NCBI RefSeq assembly: GCF_001467695.1
Contig: NZ_LNYE01000029.1
Location: 553,759-617,758, forward strand
From: Legionella gratiana
GTDB lineage: Bacteria > Pseudomonadota > Gammaproteobacteria > Legionellales > Legionellaceae
Length of the DNA stretch: 64,000 nt
Reading direction: 5' to 3'
The notes under the pieces were generated by a model. The model was not told the DNA's origin, did not search any database, and saw only the letters and a program-made list of their open reading frames with translations. Every line of letters starts with the position of its first letter. Within the stretch, counting starts at the first letter, position 1. Below are positions 51,201-58,050 of the stretch, piece after piece. A program made the translations under genes and the position numbers.

Positions 51201-53401
51201 GTGATCTCATACAGCTTAAAAAAATTATCAAGATATTTAAAGAACCTGAAAAAATATCAAAAGAGCAAATTATTGAGCTTCCATTAATATTTGAGCAGTT
51301 ATTAAAAACAAGGGAACACTTAAGACATAATGATGATATCAAAGGTATTCTGGGAGTAGCTTACAAAGCTGAACTCACTAATGATCATGAGCTAGAAAGT
51401 TGTTTTATATTGGCTATGAATCTCATAGAGTTAAATGAGAATGAGCGACAGGCACTTTTGTATAGTATAAAGCAAGGTTTTATAAAAAAATTGGAAACAC
51501 AAGTATCGTGTGTTATGGCTTGTGATGCTCAGGCCTTAACTGGTTTAGAAAAAATTGCTGCCATGACAAATACATTGCCAGAAAGATGGCTAGATAATAT
51601 GACCTATTTGGCTTTTTCAAAATGGATGGAACAGGCATCTAAAAATAAAGATGGTTTGGTTGCATATTCGCGATTTATTTCAGCTAAAAATAATGTAAAG
51701 CAAGATGGATATATGGAACATATTGAAATTATCTTGTCTGAAAAATATGGGAATTTATGCGAAATAATCGAGGCATTAATAACACGTGAAATGGCTCGTG
51801 AGATCTATAAATCTCATGGTGAAATATTAGCATCATATAATGGTAGTAATTTGAATACATTAAGAAAGCGTTTGCAGGAAGCTGATAGAGCAGTAATAAA
51901 GCTTTCTCGCAAACATTTGCAAGCTGAACTTTTTAATAAGGCTTGTCCACCACCTGGAATAGGTTTTGGGCGAAAAAGTGAATTTACTGAACTTGCATTA
52001 CTTAAAAATGAAATATCTAAAAAACAACGCCATATTCCAATTCGCAATCTTACAAAAAGAGCAGCAAGAGCACTGTTAGAGATTAAACCTTGCTGGATGA
52101 TGTCTCCTTTAGCTGTAGCTCAATATCTACCTCGAGGAGGAGTTGAATTTGATCTTGTAATTATTGATGAAGCATCCCAAATGACTCCAGAGGATTCAGT
52201 TGGTGCATTGATACGAGCCAAACAGGCGATGATCGTTGGTGATACTAATCAATTACCTCCTACAGGATTTTTCCGCAAGATGCTAGAAGATGACATTGCA
52301 GATGAAGATGAAAAAGTAACTGAGGAATCTATTCTAGAAATGGCGAACGCTTCTTTTACACCTGCAAGACGGCTTCGTTGGCATTATAGGTCTAGACATT
52401 CGGGATTAATATCATTTTCTAATAAACATGTTTATAACAATGATCTAGTGGTGTTCCCTTCTGCGCAGGAAGATCATCCACATATGGGAATATCTTATAT
52501 CAAAGTTAATGGGACATATTCCTCGGGTACTAATCCTAAAGAAGCTATGATCATGATAGACGCGATTATCGATTTTATGAGAGTGCATACCGATAAATCT
52601 TTAGGTGTGGTTCTTATGAATCAGAAGCAGCGAGATCTATTACTCGATGAAATGAACTATGCTTTGGAGCAACATCCGCAAGCAAGAGAGTATATAGAGA
52701 GGTGGGATGTAGCTAATGATGGATTGGAATCATTTTTCATAAAAAACCTAGAGAATGTCCAGGGCGATGAGCGAGATGTTATTTTCATTGGTACTGTTTA
52801 TGGAGCAGAAAAAGAAGGGGCTCCAGTAATGCAACGTTTTGGACCGATAAATGGAATAGCTGGAAAACGAAGGTTAAATGTTCTCTTCTCTAGAGCTAAA
52901 GAGCGAATTGTTACGTTTTCCTCTATGACTGCGGCAGATATTCGTGCGGAAGAAGAGTCCAATCCTGGTGTGTATATGCTTAAATGTTGGCTAGAATACT
53001 CTAGCTCTGGGATTCTGGAGGCTGGACAATACACTGAAAAAGAACCTGATTCAGATTTTGAAGAACATGTTATTAAGCAAATAAAATCAATTGGTTGTGT
53101 AGCAATCCCGCAAGTTGGTGTTAAAGGATACTCTATTGATATAGGCATTAAGCATCCAGATTGGCCTCATGGCTTTATTATGGGAGTAGAGTGCGATGGT
53201 GCATCTTATCACTCTTCTCGTTCTGCCCGAGATCGTGATCGTTTAAGACAAGAGGTTTTAGAGGGACTAGGGTGGAATCTTTATCGTATCTGGTCAACAG
53301 ATTGGTTTGAGGATCCGCGACGTGAAACAGAAAAACTAAGAAGAGCAATTCATGCGAGATTGTCACAGTTGGTGAGCTATCCGGAATTTCCGGATGATTG
53401 A
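48290..53401 (+). CDS. DUF4011-SF1 helicase-Vsr-like nuclease, probable phage defence protein
   Basis: 1703 aa. N-terminal DUF4011 pattern (RPKLLDLTRRNPLISTKF), Walker A EGPPGTGKSQTIVN near residue 400, a long coiled/insert region (about 480-1230), Walker B VIIDEASQMTPEDS near 1290, GDTNQLPP, and the late motif ENVQGDERDVIF. The C-terminus (about 1585-1695) is a Vsr/MTES_1575-like endonuclease fold: FEEHVIKQIKSIGC, VGVKGYSIDIGI and GVECDGASYHSS. Proteins of this three-part design occur in defence islands and probably process foreign DNA. It stands alone apart from the TumE/TumA pair downstream. The function is inferred from family. Confidence 0.87.
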   Translation: MSEMNQTGTLEANEDRAKLISDRINTLRPKLLDLTRRNPLISTKFSERSNSLIRIVDEVPELLLKSIISCEMRIVPLPDLGTDPSDEQTSIFQNSLAEARLNDEIYLSKLDEIDSESDEAPNLLAQAERQLKDRIREQLNLPTRQTKNNLSLQQHAKNHGISPNYELFLEGHQAEDGRHGDQDIQTLLLPEILERRLNALCAKEKTWKEETGISVLHAAFGFLEWEDGNNSSTQFSPLVLIPVYIDKKRTRNGQEFWVIGDETEVHENKILAEKLRLEFNIILPEYTNQGLEKYFQEVAEQRPKNMTWRIRRWAMIGVFPSARLAMYHDLDPEGWDFASNEVVSLLFGGTDTGHDALPFGEEYHVDEPEIESKVPFIIADVDSSQFSTIVDIASGKNLAVEGPPGTGKSQTIVNTIAASLSLGLKVLFVAEKSAALEVVGSRLEAYGIGKFLLPLQANRSGKEQVISSIRDRLEMKSCANPSELEHAVKQFKDTRQKLKLYIDILSTTYGKTDLTIYEVLGRSIKFSDLINNLPEKIKKLTIPETKIITSDKLNDILSRCKQVEEAWEATLLYPDSWNIIQIANIDPFLADELVDLAFDISALFAEADKQRESLIEFRLSSLIENESLSKISAAIKNTPEISNQDLDIVTKLTSNEIIGIIKNYLNEARLWRDKRDSIIDLFKTDLDSVVIEELYLLKELCLKYRIESFKELVLDSIISKYKKSLEDNIQSVEICNKVINISESLGKITVHDFIKMLEIISGISKQVLSVRKSDFDDPITHVLIEKQASQAQVLKKTRSLLDEEFILSMLQEGEITNLHAETLRHSGFFSFFSKKYRQAKQYYKLVSKNKKFNKLYATQKLSQLGQWQIDVKFFCENVVMKNILGSHFFGIETDFSPFEEVISLFNNIDHEFSGSDYIDLRTFLKFADSEKIQSIPIIEKNHPLYEIEDTTLANVAERITVLQDQVKDCESDLIQLKKIIKIFKEPEKISKEQIIELPLIFEQLLKTREHLRHNDDIKGILGVAYKAELTNDHELESCFILAMNLIELNENERQALLYSIKQGFIKKLETQVSCVMACDAQALTGLEKIAAMTNTLPERWLDNMTYLAFSKWMEQASKNKDGLVAYSRFISAKNNVKQDGYMEHIEIILSEKYGNLCEIIEALITREMAREIYKSHGEILASYNGSNLNTLRKRLQEADRAVIKLSRKHLQAELFNKACPPPGIGFGRKSEFTELALLKNEISKKQRHIPIRNLTKRAARALLEIKPCWMMSPLAVAQYLPRGGVEFDLVIIDEASQMTPEDSVGALIRAKQAMIVGDTNQLPPTGFFRKMLEDDIADEDEKVTEESILEMANASFTPARRLRWHYRSRHSGLISFSNKHVYNNDLVVFPSAQEDHPHMGISYIKVNGTYSSGTNPKEAMIMIDAIIDFMRVHTDKSLGVVLMNQKQRDLLLDEMNYALEQHPQAREYIERWDVANDGLESFFIKNLENVQGDERDVIFIGTVYGAEKEGAPVMQRFGPINGIAGKRRLNVLFSRAKERIVTFSSMTAADIRAEEESNPGVYMLKCWLEYSSSGILEAGQYTEKEPDSDFEEHVIKQIKSIGCVAIPQVGVKGYSIDIGIKHPDWPHGFIMGVECDGASYHSSRSARDRDRLRQEVLEGLGWNLYRIWSTDWFEDPRRETEKLRRAIHARLSQLVSYPEFPDD

Positions 53402-53636
53402 GTTTGTACAAAATCGTTTTCAAGATAGATATTTTGAGAATCTCCCATGTTCTACATATTCAGCTGTAAAAAATTACTTGATAACCATATACATTCATTT
53501 GAATGTTGCTTAATGTAGATATCATAAATTTATTCACTATTTCCAAGTATAAAATTTTTAATTAATCAAAAAGAACTCTTTATTCAAAATTTATATTATA
53601 ATAAAAATATCAGCAGATGATATCTTTGGATTTTTA

Positions 53637-54008
53637 ATGAAGGATGTAGGACTAGATAATTTACTTGCATTACATGGTACGGAATATACAGAGGAAAATG
53701 GTTATTGGTACAAAATAGAGGCGTTTTTAGTCGAGCCAACTGAAGAGAGACCTCATGGTATTAGATATAATCTAACTCTTCATGATAATTACAATCAGCG
53801 GATTCTAGGGTTTGATAATACGCATGGAATCAAAGTTAAAGAAAGTGGTCGGTATTCGGGCCGTATTATTAAGTATGATCATGTTCATACCTCAATAAAT
53901 GATAAGGGAACTCCTTATGAGTTTGAAAGTGCTGAACAGCTTTTGCGAGATTTTTTTCAAGAAGTGAATTCAATTATTCAAAAATTGAATAATGGAGATA
54001 AAAAATGA
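53637..54008 (+). CDS. tumE: TumE-family (DUF6516) toxin
   Basis: 123 aa. The pattern NGYWYKIEAFLVEPTEERPH, YNLTLHD and ILGFDNTHG.K fits the TumE/DUF6516 toxin family of type II toxin-antitoxin systems. Its stop overlaps the next start (ATGA at 54005-54008), typical of such pairs. It follows the helicase-nuclease gene by 235 bp and precedes the hairpin array. Toxic mechanism of the family is not settled, so none is claimed. Confidence 0.82.
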   Translation: MKDVGLDNLLALHGTEYTEENGYWYKIEAFLVEPTEERPHGIRYNLTLHDNYNQRILGFDNTHGIKVKESGRYSGRIIKYDHVHTSINDKGTPYEFESAEQLLRDFFQEVNSIIQKLNNGDKK

Positions 54009-54364
54009 AAACATTACAAGTTGGTATTATGTCACGAGAAAAATTTCAAAGTCGTACTATTGAAATTGCTTCTGGGCGTTATATACCTAAAAAAAATGAA
54101 CCTAAGATTTGGTTTAGTTCAATCAAATCACTTTGTGAAGTATTGAATGAAAACAATATGAGACTATTGAAAATAATTGATGAACAAAAGCCTGAGTCAA
54201 TTAAAGAGCTTGCTGCCTTAAGTAAACGTGAACCTGGCAATTTGAGTCGTACACTTAGCACAATGGCTCGCTACGGAATTATTGAAATGAAGAAAATTGG
54301 GAAAAATTCTAAACCAATTGCTAAGGCTTTAGATTTTAATATTCAATATAGTGCTGCTGGATAA
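54005..54364 (+). CDS. tumA: TumA-like winged-helix antitoxin
   Basis: 119 aa with a MarR-like winged helix: SIKELAALSKREPGNLSRTL then STMARYGIIEMKK. This matches the HVO_A0114/TumA-type DNA-binding antitoxins that pair with TumE toxins. Its start overlaps the toxin stop, so the toxin gene comes first. It probably represses its own operon. The hairpin array begins just after it. Confidence 0.82.
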   Translation: MKTLQVGIMSREKFQSRTIEIASGRYIPKKNEPKIWFSSIKSLCEVLNENNMRLLKIIDEQKPESIKELAALSKREPGNLSRTLSTMARYGIIEMKKIGKNSKPIAKALDFNIQYSAAG

Positions 54365-54382
54365 TATATATTCTTTAATTTT

Positions 54383-54409
54383 GAACTATCCGGAAATCCC
54401 GGGGAGTTC
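54383..54409. repeat. 17-bp palindrome family member inside a hairpin
   Basis: GAACT/AGTTC stem around ATCCGGAAATCCCGGGG (54388-54404). Related 17-mers lie at 53381-53397 (within the last codons of the helicase gene) and 61358-61374. Could be a terminator for tumA, but the family resemblance suggests a repeat. Confidence 0.45.
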
Positions 54410-54431
54410 ATTCTGAGAATCTAAGCAGCGG

Positions 54432-54683
54432 GTTCCAAAATGGAACATACTGATGTTTGGATTTTTGAATTTGGCAGGCAGTGTCTGCCAAATCCTAGAT
54501 AGCCTCCTTTCTATCCATTATTTTTTTGTTTCTTTAATTTGGTACACGGTGTGTCCAAATTAAATATGATTTAAATATGGAACGCAGTGCGTTCCGAATC
54601 TATCTTATAACTTTACTTATGATTTGGATCTCATTGCGATCCAAATTAAATATTTATTCTCAATTCGGACCGCACTGCGGTCC
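54432..54683. repeat. Tandem array of six variable hairpins beside the integrase 3' end
   Basis: Six short palindromes spaced 40-65 bp: GTTCCA/TGGAAC (54432-54446), ATTTGGCAG/CTGCCAAAT (54469-54493), TTTAATTTGG/CCAAATTAAA (54533-54564), GGAACGC/GCGTTCC (54579-54595), ATTTGGATC/GATCCAAAT (54622-54646) and GGACCGC/GCGGTCC (54667-54683). Arms differ but stay paired, while the centre keeps GCANTGC. The last hairpin is 17 bp from the integrase stop. Not a CRISPR: arms vary and no cas gene is near. Confidence 0.85.
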
Positions 54684-54699
54684 ATAACTAGAGAGGCAT

Positions 54700-55941
54700 T
54701 TATATCTGTTCTTTATTTACAGTTTGTATCGTAATGACTTCAGCAGACTTAATCACTTCCATGCACTTCAAAACATAATCAGTAACAAGCTGCATAGGCT
54801 TTCGTAACCGTTCAACATCAACAATAATATACCCAGCAGTCACATCATTACTCATCTTATGATTCATTAAACGCTTCAACGCATAAGCAGGGATATCGAG
54901 GCTTTCTGCAATGGTGATGAATGTGCGTCTCAAATCATGGACTGTAAAATGAACGCCGGAGTTTTTTATCACATGCGCCATAGTCTTACGTGGTTCGATA
55001 ATATGACCTGCTGCACCCGGTCCCGGGAAAATATAGTCATTAATTGCTTTTTCTTTTCTAGCGATCAGCAAATCATAAAGAAAATCCGAAAGGGGAAGGG
55101 TATGGGATTCATTGTTTTTGGTTTTATTAATAGTAAAAGTTTTTGCTTTTAAGTCGAGGTCAGACCATTTTAATGTAGCTGCTTCTTGTCGGCGTAGTCC
55201 TGTTAGTAAGATGAGCAGCAAATAATCACGTAATGTTTCATTTTGGATTTGTTGTAATCCTGCATACCATGCAGCCAGCTCATGAGATTTTATATAAGTT
55301 TTTCGTCGTTCAATACGATACCAGGCTCGTGTTTGTGATAACCGTTTTACTGGGTTATCGATGAAAAGAGAGTGCCCACTATTATCTTCGTATTGTCCCG
55401 CAGCAAAATTGAATAGGGCGCGGAGTATTCTCATGGCTAAATTGGCATAGGCTTCACCACGTTCCTGGCCTAGTTTTTCGTGATATTTGGCAATGCGATC
55501 TCTAGTAATAGATAACATCGGTTTGCTTTTCCAGCTGGTGAAGGCTTTATCTAATATATGTTTGTAGTTATCTAGAGTTTTGGGTTTTAAGTTCTTTCTG
55601 GTTTTAATATAGTCTTTAAAAACTTGATTGAGGGTTATATCTTGAATTTCTGCTGCCTTTTTCTCAGCAACCGGATCAATACCCATAGCGATTTGCCCTA
55701 AAAGATGCAGGGCTTTGTTCTTTGCCATTTCAGCGGTTAACTCTGGGTAATGCCCTAAAGTAATTCGGCAGCGTTTTTTATTGATGAATTTTTCAACGAA
55801 AAAAGCTTTTGCTCCTCCCGAAGTCACGCGTATGCCGAAGCCTTTCAGGTTGTCATCGTAATATCTTTTTTGTGCCGTTTTTCCTTCTTCTGTTGCTTGA
55901 GGAAGAGGGAGGTTTTCTACGTTTGTTTTGTTTATTTTCAT
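54700..55941 (-). CDS. int: P4-type tyrosine integrase of the second integrated element
   Basis: 413 aa. N-terminal DUF4102-like domain (GFGIRVTSGGAKAFFVEKF, ITLGHYPELTAEMAK); catalytic Arg in LTGLRRQEAATL, H-x-x-R in HDLRRTFITIAES, and NHKMSNDVTAGY with the Tyr nucleophile. Complete. It starts 170 bp from the tRNA-Thr 3'-end copy at 56109-56164 and ends against the hairpin array. A diverged copy of its last 57 residues recurs at 63047-63217. Confidence 0.93.
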   Translation of the reverse strand: MKINKTNVENLPLPQATEEGKTAQKRYYDDNLKGFGIRVTSGGAKAFFVEKFINKKRCRITLGHYPELTAEMAKNKALHLLGQIAMGIDPVAEKKAAEIQDITLNQVFKDYIKTRKNLKPKTLDNYKHILDKAFTSWKSKPMLSITRDRIAKYHEKLGQERGEAYANLAMRILRALFNFAAGQYEDNSGHSLFIDNPVKRLSQTRAWYRIERRKTYIKSHELAAWYAGLQQIQNETLRDYLLLILLTGLRRQEAATLKWSDLDLKAKTFTINKTKNNESHTLPLSDFLYDLLIARKEKAINDYIFPGPGAAGHIIEPRKTMAHVIKNSGVHFTVHDLRRTFITIAESLDIPAYALKRLMNHKMSNDVTAGYIIVDVERLRKPMQLVTDYVLKCMEVIKSAEVITIQTVNKEQI

Positions 55942-56108
55942 AGTCGATTTTTATGTTCTGTTTTTTATGTGTCGCAACTGTGTCGCACAATTGTTTAAAA
56001 TTCATTAATAGAACTTATAACGTAATAGTGCTGTAACATCAAGTAAATAAAAGGAAATTAAAAGAATTTAAAAATGTGTCTAATTGGCTAAAACCCATAA
56101 TTTACTAA

Positions 56109-56164
56109 TTCGTAATCAAAAGGTCCGCAGTTCGATTCTGCGCAGCGGCATACTAAAATCAATA
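56109..56164 (+). repeat. att site: 3' half of a tRNA-Thr(CGU) gene, second copy
   Basis: TTCGTAA anticodon loop, T arm CGCAG/CTGCG around TTCGATT, acceptor strand CAGCGGCA, then the shared flank TACTAAAATCAATA. Nine differences from 40786-40841; those in the T stem are compensated so pairing is kept. The 5' half is absent. Confidence 0.85.
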
Positions 56165-56578
56165 ACTTACAGAAATACATGTTTGACAATAAGTTAAATA
56201 AACAACATAGCATATTGCAGCAAATGAAATGGATAAACTCCCATAATACAAAATATTGTTTCCTGCCGTGGAATAATGAACAACAAAATCTACGTAAAGA
56301 ATTAAAACAAAATAACAAAACCAAATTATAATAATTCCTAGAGATAATGATTTTTTTAAATTGAAGTAATAACTATGCAAAGTGCTTAACAAAGCTAAGA
56401 ATAAAAATAATGGAAATGATAAAAAGTAGTAGTACAGCTGCATACCTGATGGTTCATAAGGAATATGAAGAACATTATCTGCTCTGGTCGAGCAAACTAT
56501 ATGCATATACCAATATATGAGATAAAGTACGGAACAGTTAATTATTGTTAAAAAACCTAAACCTAATCCTATTTTCAT
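56159..56578 (-). CDS. Membrane protein ending in the att repeat
   Basis: 139 aa from the ATG at 56578 (another at 56599; neither has a clear ribosome site). About four helices (near residues 5-23, 45-65, 75-100 and 110-130); no family recognised. Its stop codon lies in the last bases of the att copy, so its end may have been reshaped by integration. Just outside the second element. Confidence 0.5.
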   Translation of the reverse strand: MKIGLGLGFLTIINCSVLYLIYWYMHIVCSTRADNVLHIPYEPSGMQLYYYFLSFPLFLFLALLSTLHSYYFNLKKSLSLGIIIIWFCYFVLILYVDFVVHYSTAGNNILYYGSLSISFAAICYVVYLTYCQTCISVSY

Positions 56579-56599
56579 ATTTTTTAGTATCGTACGCAT

Positions 56600-56997
56600 A
56601 TTAAGATTAAAATAGCACGACCTGCGTTTAACTCAAGGATTTTTATACGAATTAGTCACTCGATTTGTTTCTGCTCCAAAAGTAAGGCTCCCCAAACTTC
56701 GGTCTATTTAGGTTTTTTTCAATCACTTCATTTTTTTAAAATGTGGTAAAATACCAGAGGGTTATATTTAACGAAAGCAAATATCTTTTATGTCTTCAAG
56801 AAGTGAGTGATTGATTGATTTTGATTATGCTTTATAGAGAGAGTTTTATTCGCAAAACGATCCTCGCGCAGCACAGTAACTTTAGATTTTCTTAGCAGCA
56901 AACAATGTCCCAAAAACACATGTTTTCGAAAGCGAGCGTGACTAAAGACAGAGTTGTTGTTTAGCCTATAGCCTCAATGATTTTAGGAGGCGACTCA
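56600..56997. other. Leader of the IS66-type region
   Basis: About 400 bp before the IS66 orf. GTAAGGCTCCCCAAACTTCGG at about 56687 resembles an IS66-type end, but no matching right end is found. No gene seen. Confidence 0.35.
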
Positions 56998-57447
56998 ATG
57001 ATAAATGGCACCAATAAACCAGAAACTGTCAAACAAGCCTTTAGACACTGGCGAGCCACAAGAACAAAGCGCGGGCAAATCCCCGATGAGTTATGGGAGC
57101 AGGTCAAGGGACTATTGGGTGATTATACTCCTTCGAAAATCGGCTGTCATTTAGGGATTAGTCCAATCCAAATCAGGAAAAAATTATTGCCTGTAGAGAA
57201 AACGGACCTGCAGTTTGTTGAAGTAAAAGGAAAACCTAGGAGGCTTGATTCAGAGTTTCTATCAAATAGCGATGCGCTTTGTAGTGTTGAACTTCATCGT
57301 TCCTGTGGCAGTATACTGAAAATCAATGCAATACCGATGAGTAAGGTATCAAAGCTCATGCTAATCCATCCAGCGAAGAAATGGACAAAAAATCCAGGGA
57401 ATATTTATCTAAATCAGGTATTAATATTCCAGAAACAACTGATGTAA
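56998..57447 (+). CDS. IS66-family accessory protein TnpA, altered C-terminus
   Basis: 149 aa from the ATG at 56998 (TTTTAGGAGG 8 bases before). HWRATRTKRGQIPDELWEQV, SKIGCHLGISPIQIRKKLLP and VELHRSCGSILKINAI are family features: a DNA-binding helix-turn-helix and the C-terminal strand. After MSKVSKLM the sequence runs into DNA of a minus-strand gene, so the last 25 residues are probably foreign. The next IS66 gene, tnpB, is missing. Confidence 0.7.
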   Translation: MINGTNKPETVKQAFRHWRATRTKRGQIPDELWEQVKGLLGDYTPSKIGCHLGISPIQIRKKLLPVEKTDLQFVEVKGKPRRLDSEFLSNSDALCSVELHRSCGSILKINAIPMSKVSKLMLIHPAKKWTKNPGNIYLNQVLIFQKQLM

Positions 57448-57758
57448 GAGAAGCGTTAGTTCGAACTCGACTCCTTCCTTGAACTCTGTGAGGGTGCTAT
57501 TGTTAGTAATTTTTATCTCATTAACAGGAAGTCCTAAGCGTTGATAAACTGCAGAAGGAAATCCCTTTTCCAAGAGCAGCAAGCATAAACAATTAGCTAT
57601 CCTATGTTGTCTAATATCGGTAACGTTCAGGGTGTCTTTATTCTTGAAGGTTCTATTTTTAATAGTTTCCCAACCTAAGTTTTTTTGATTTCTTCATCAG
57701 TAACTATTATTTTCTTGTGTTTTAATTCATCATTGTTAACCTGTGCTTTTGTATACAT
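57421..57758 (-). pseudogene. 113-codon unknown gene with a one-base homopolymer deletion
   Basis: From ATG at 57758 the frame reads MYTKAQVNNDELKHKKIIVT and DEEIKK, then stops. Adding one A to the A7 run (about 57680-57686) lets it go on: NLGWETIKNRTF, then IRQHRIANCLCLLLLEKGFP, SAVYQRLGLPVNE and a stop at 57421. The protein would have 112 aa and no known domain. It overlaps the foreign end of the IS66 orf and may be a small effector or an IS66 hitchhiker. Missed by a plain frame search because each part is short. Confidence 0.5.
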
Positions 57759-58050
57759 GATACTCTCGAATATATAATCAATCTGATTAACTTTTATCAC
57801 ACTAATTCCAAATCAATTCATTATGTCATTTTTATTTCCATTAAGAATAACTTTTATTCTTTCATTGCAGCAGTTGATGACTTTGCTTTAACATGTAGCT
57901 TTCTATAAAACGCGAAAATGAAAGTGAGGGAGTGGCCTGGCAAAAGCCACATATTTTAAAGAAATGATGAAAAAATATTTAAAAAAGTGCTCTCGAATTT
58001 AAATGAAGCCGGGAACACTTACATGAATCTACAGTTTCTCCAGTATCAAT

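Noticed and set aside
54432..54683. CRISPR array
   Set aside because: The repeated units differ in both arms, spacing is uneven, units are palindromes rather than direct repeats, and there is no cas gene.
56088..56324. 78-codon minus-strand frame across the att site
   Set aside because: Out of frame with the overlapping membrane-protein gene and crosses the tRNA-derived repeat.
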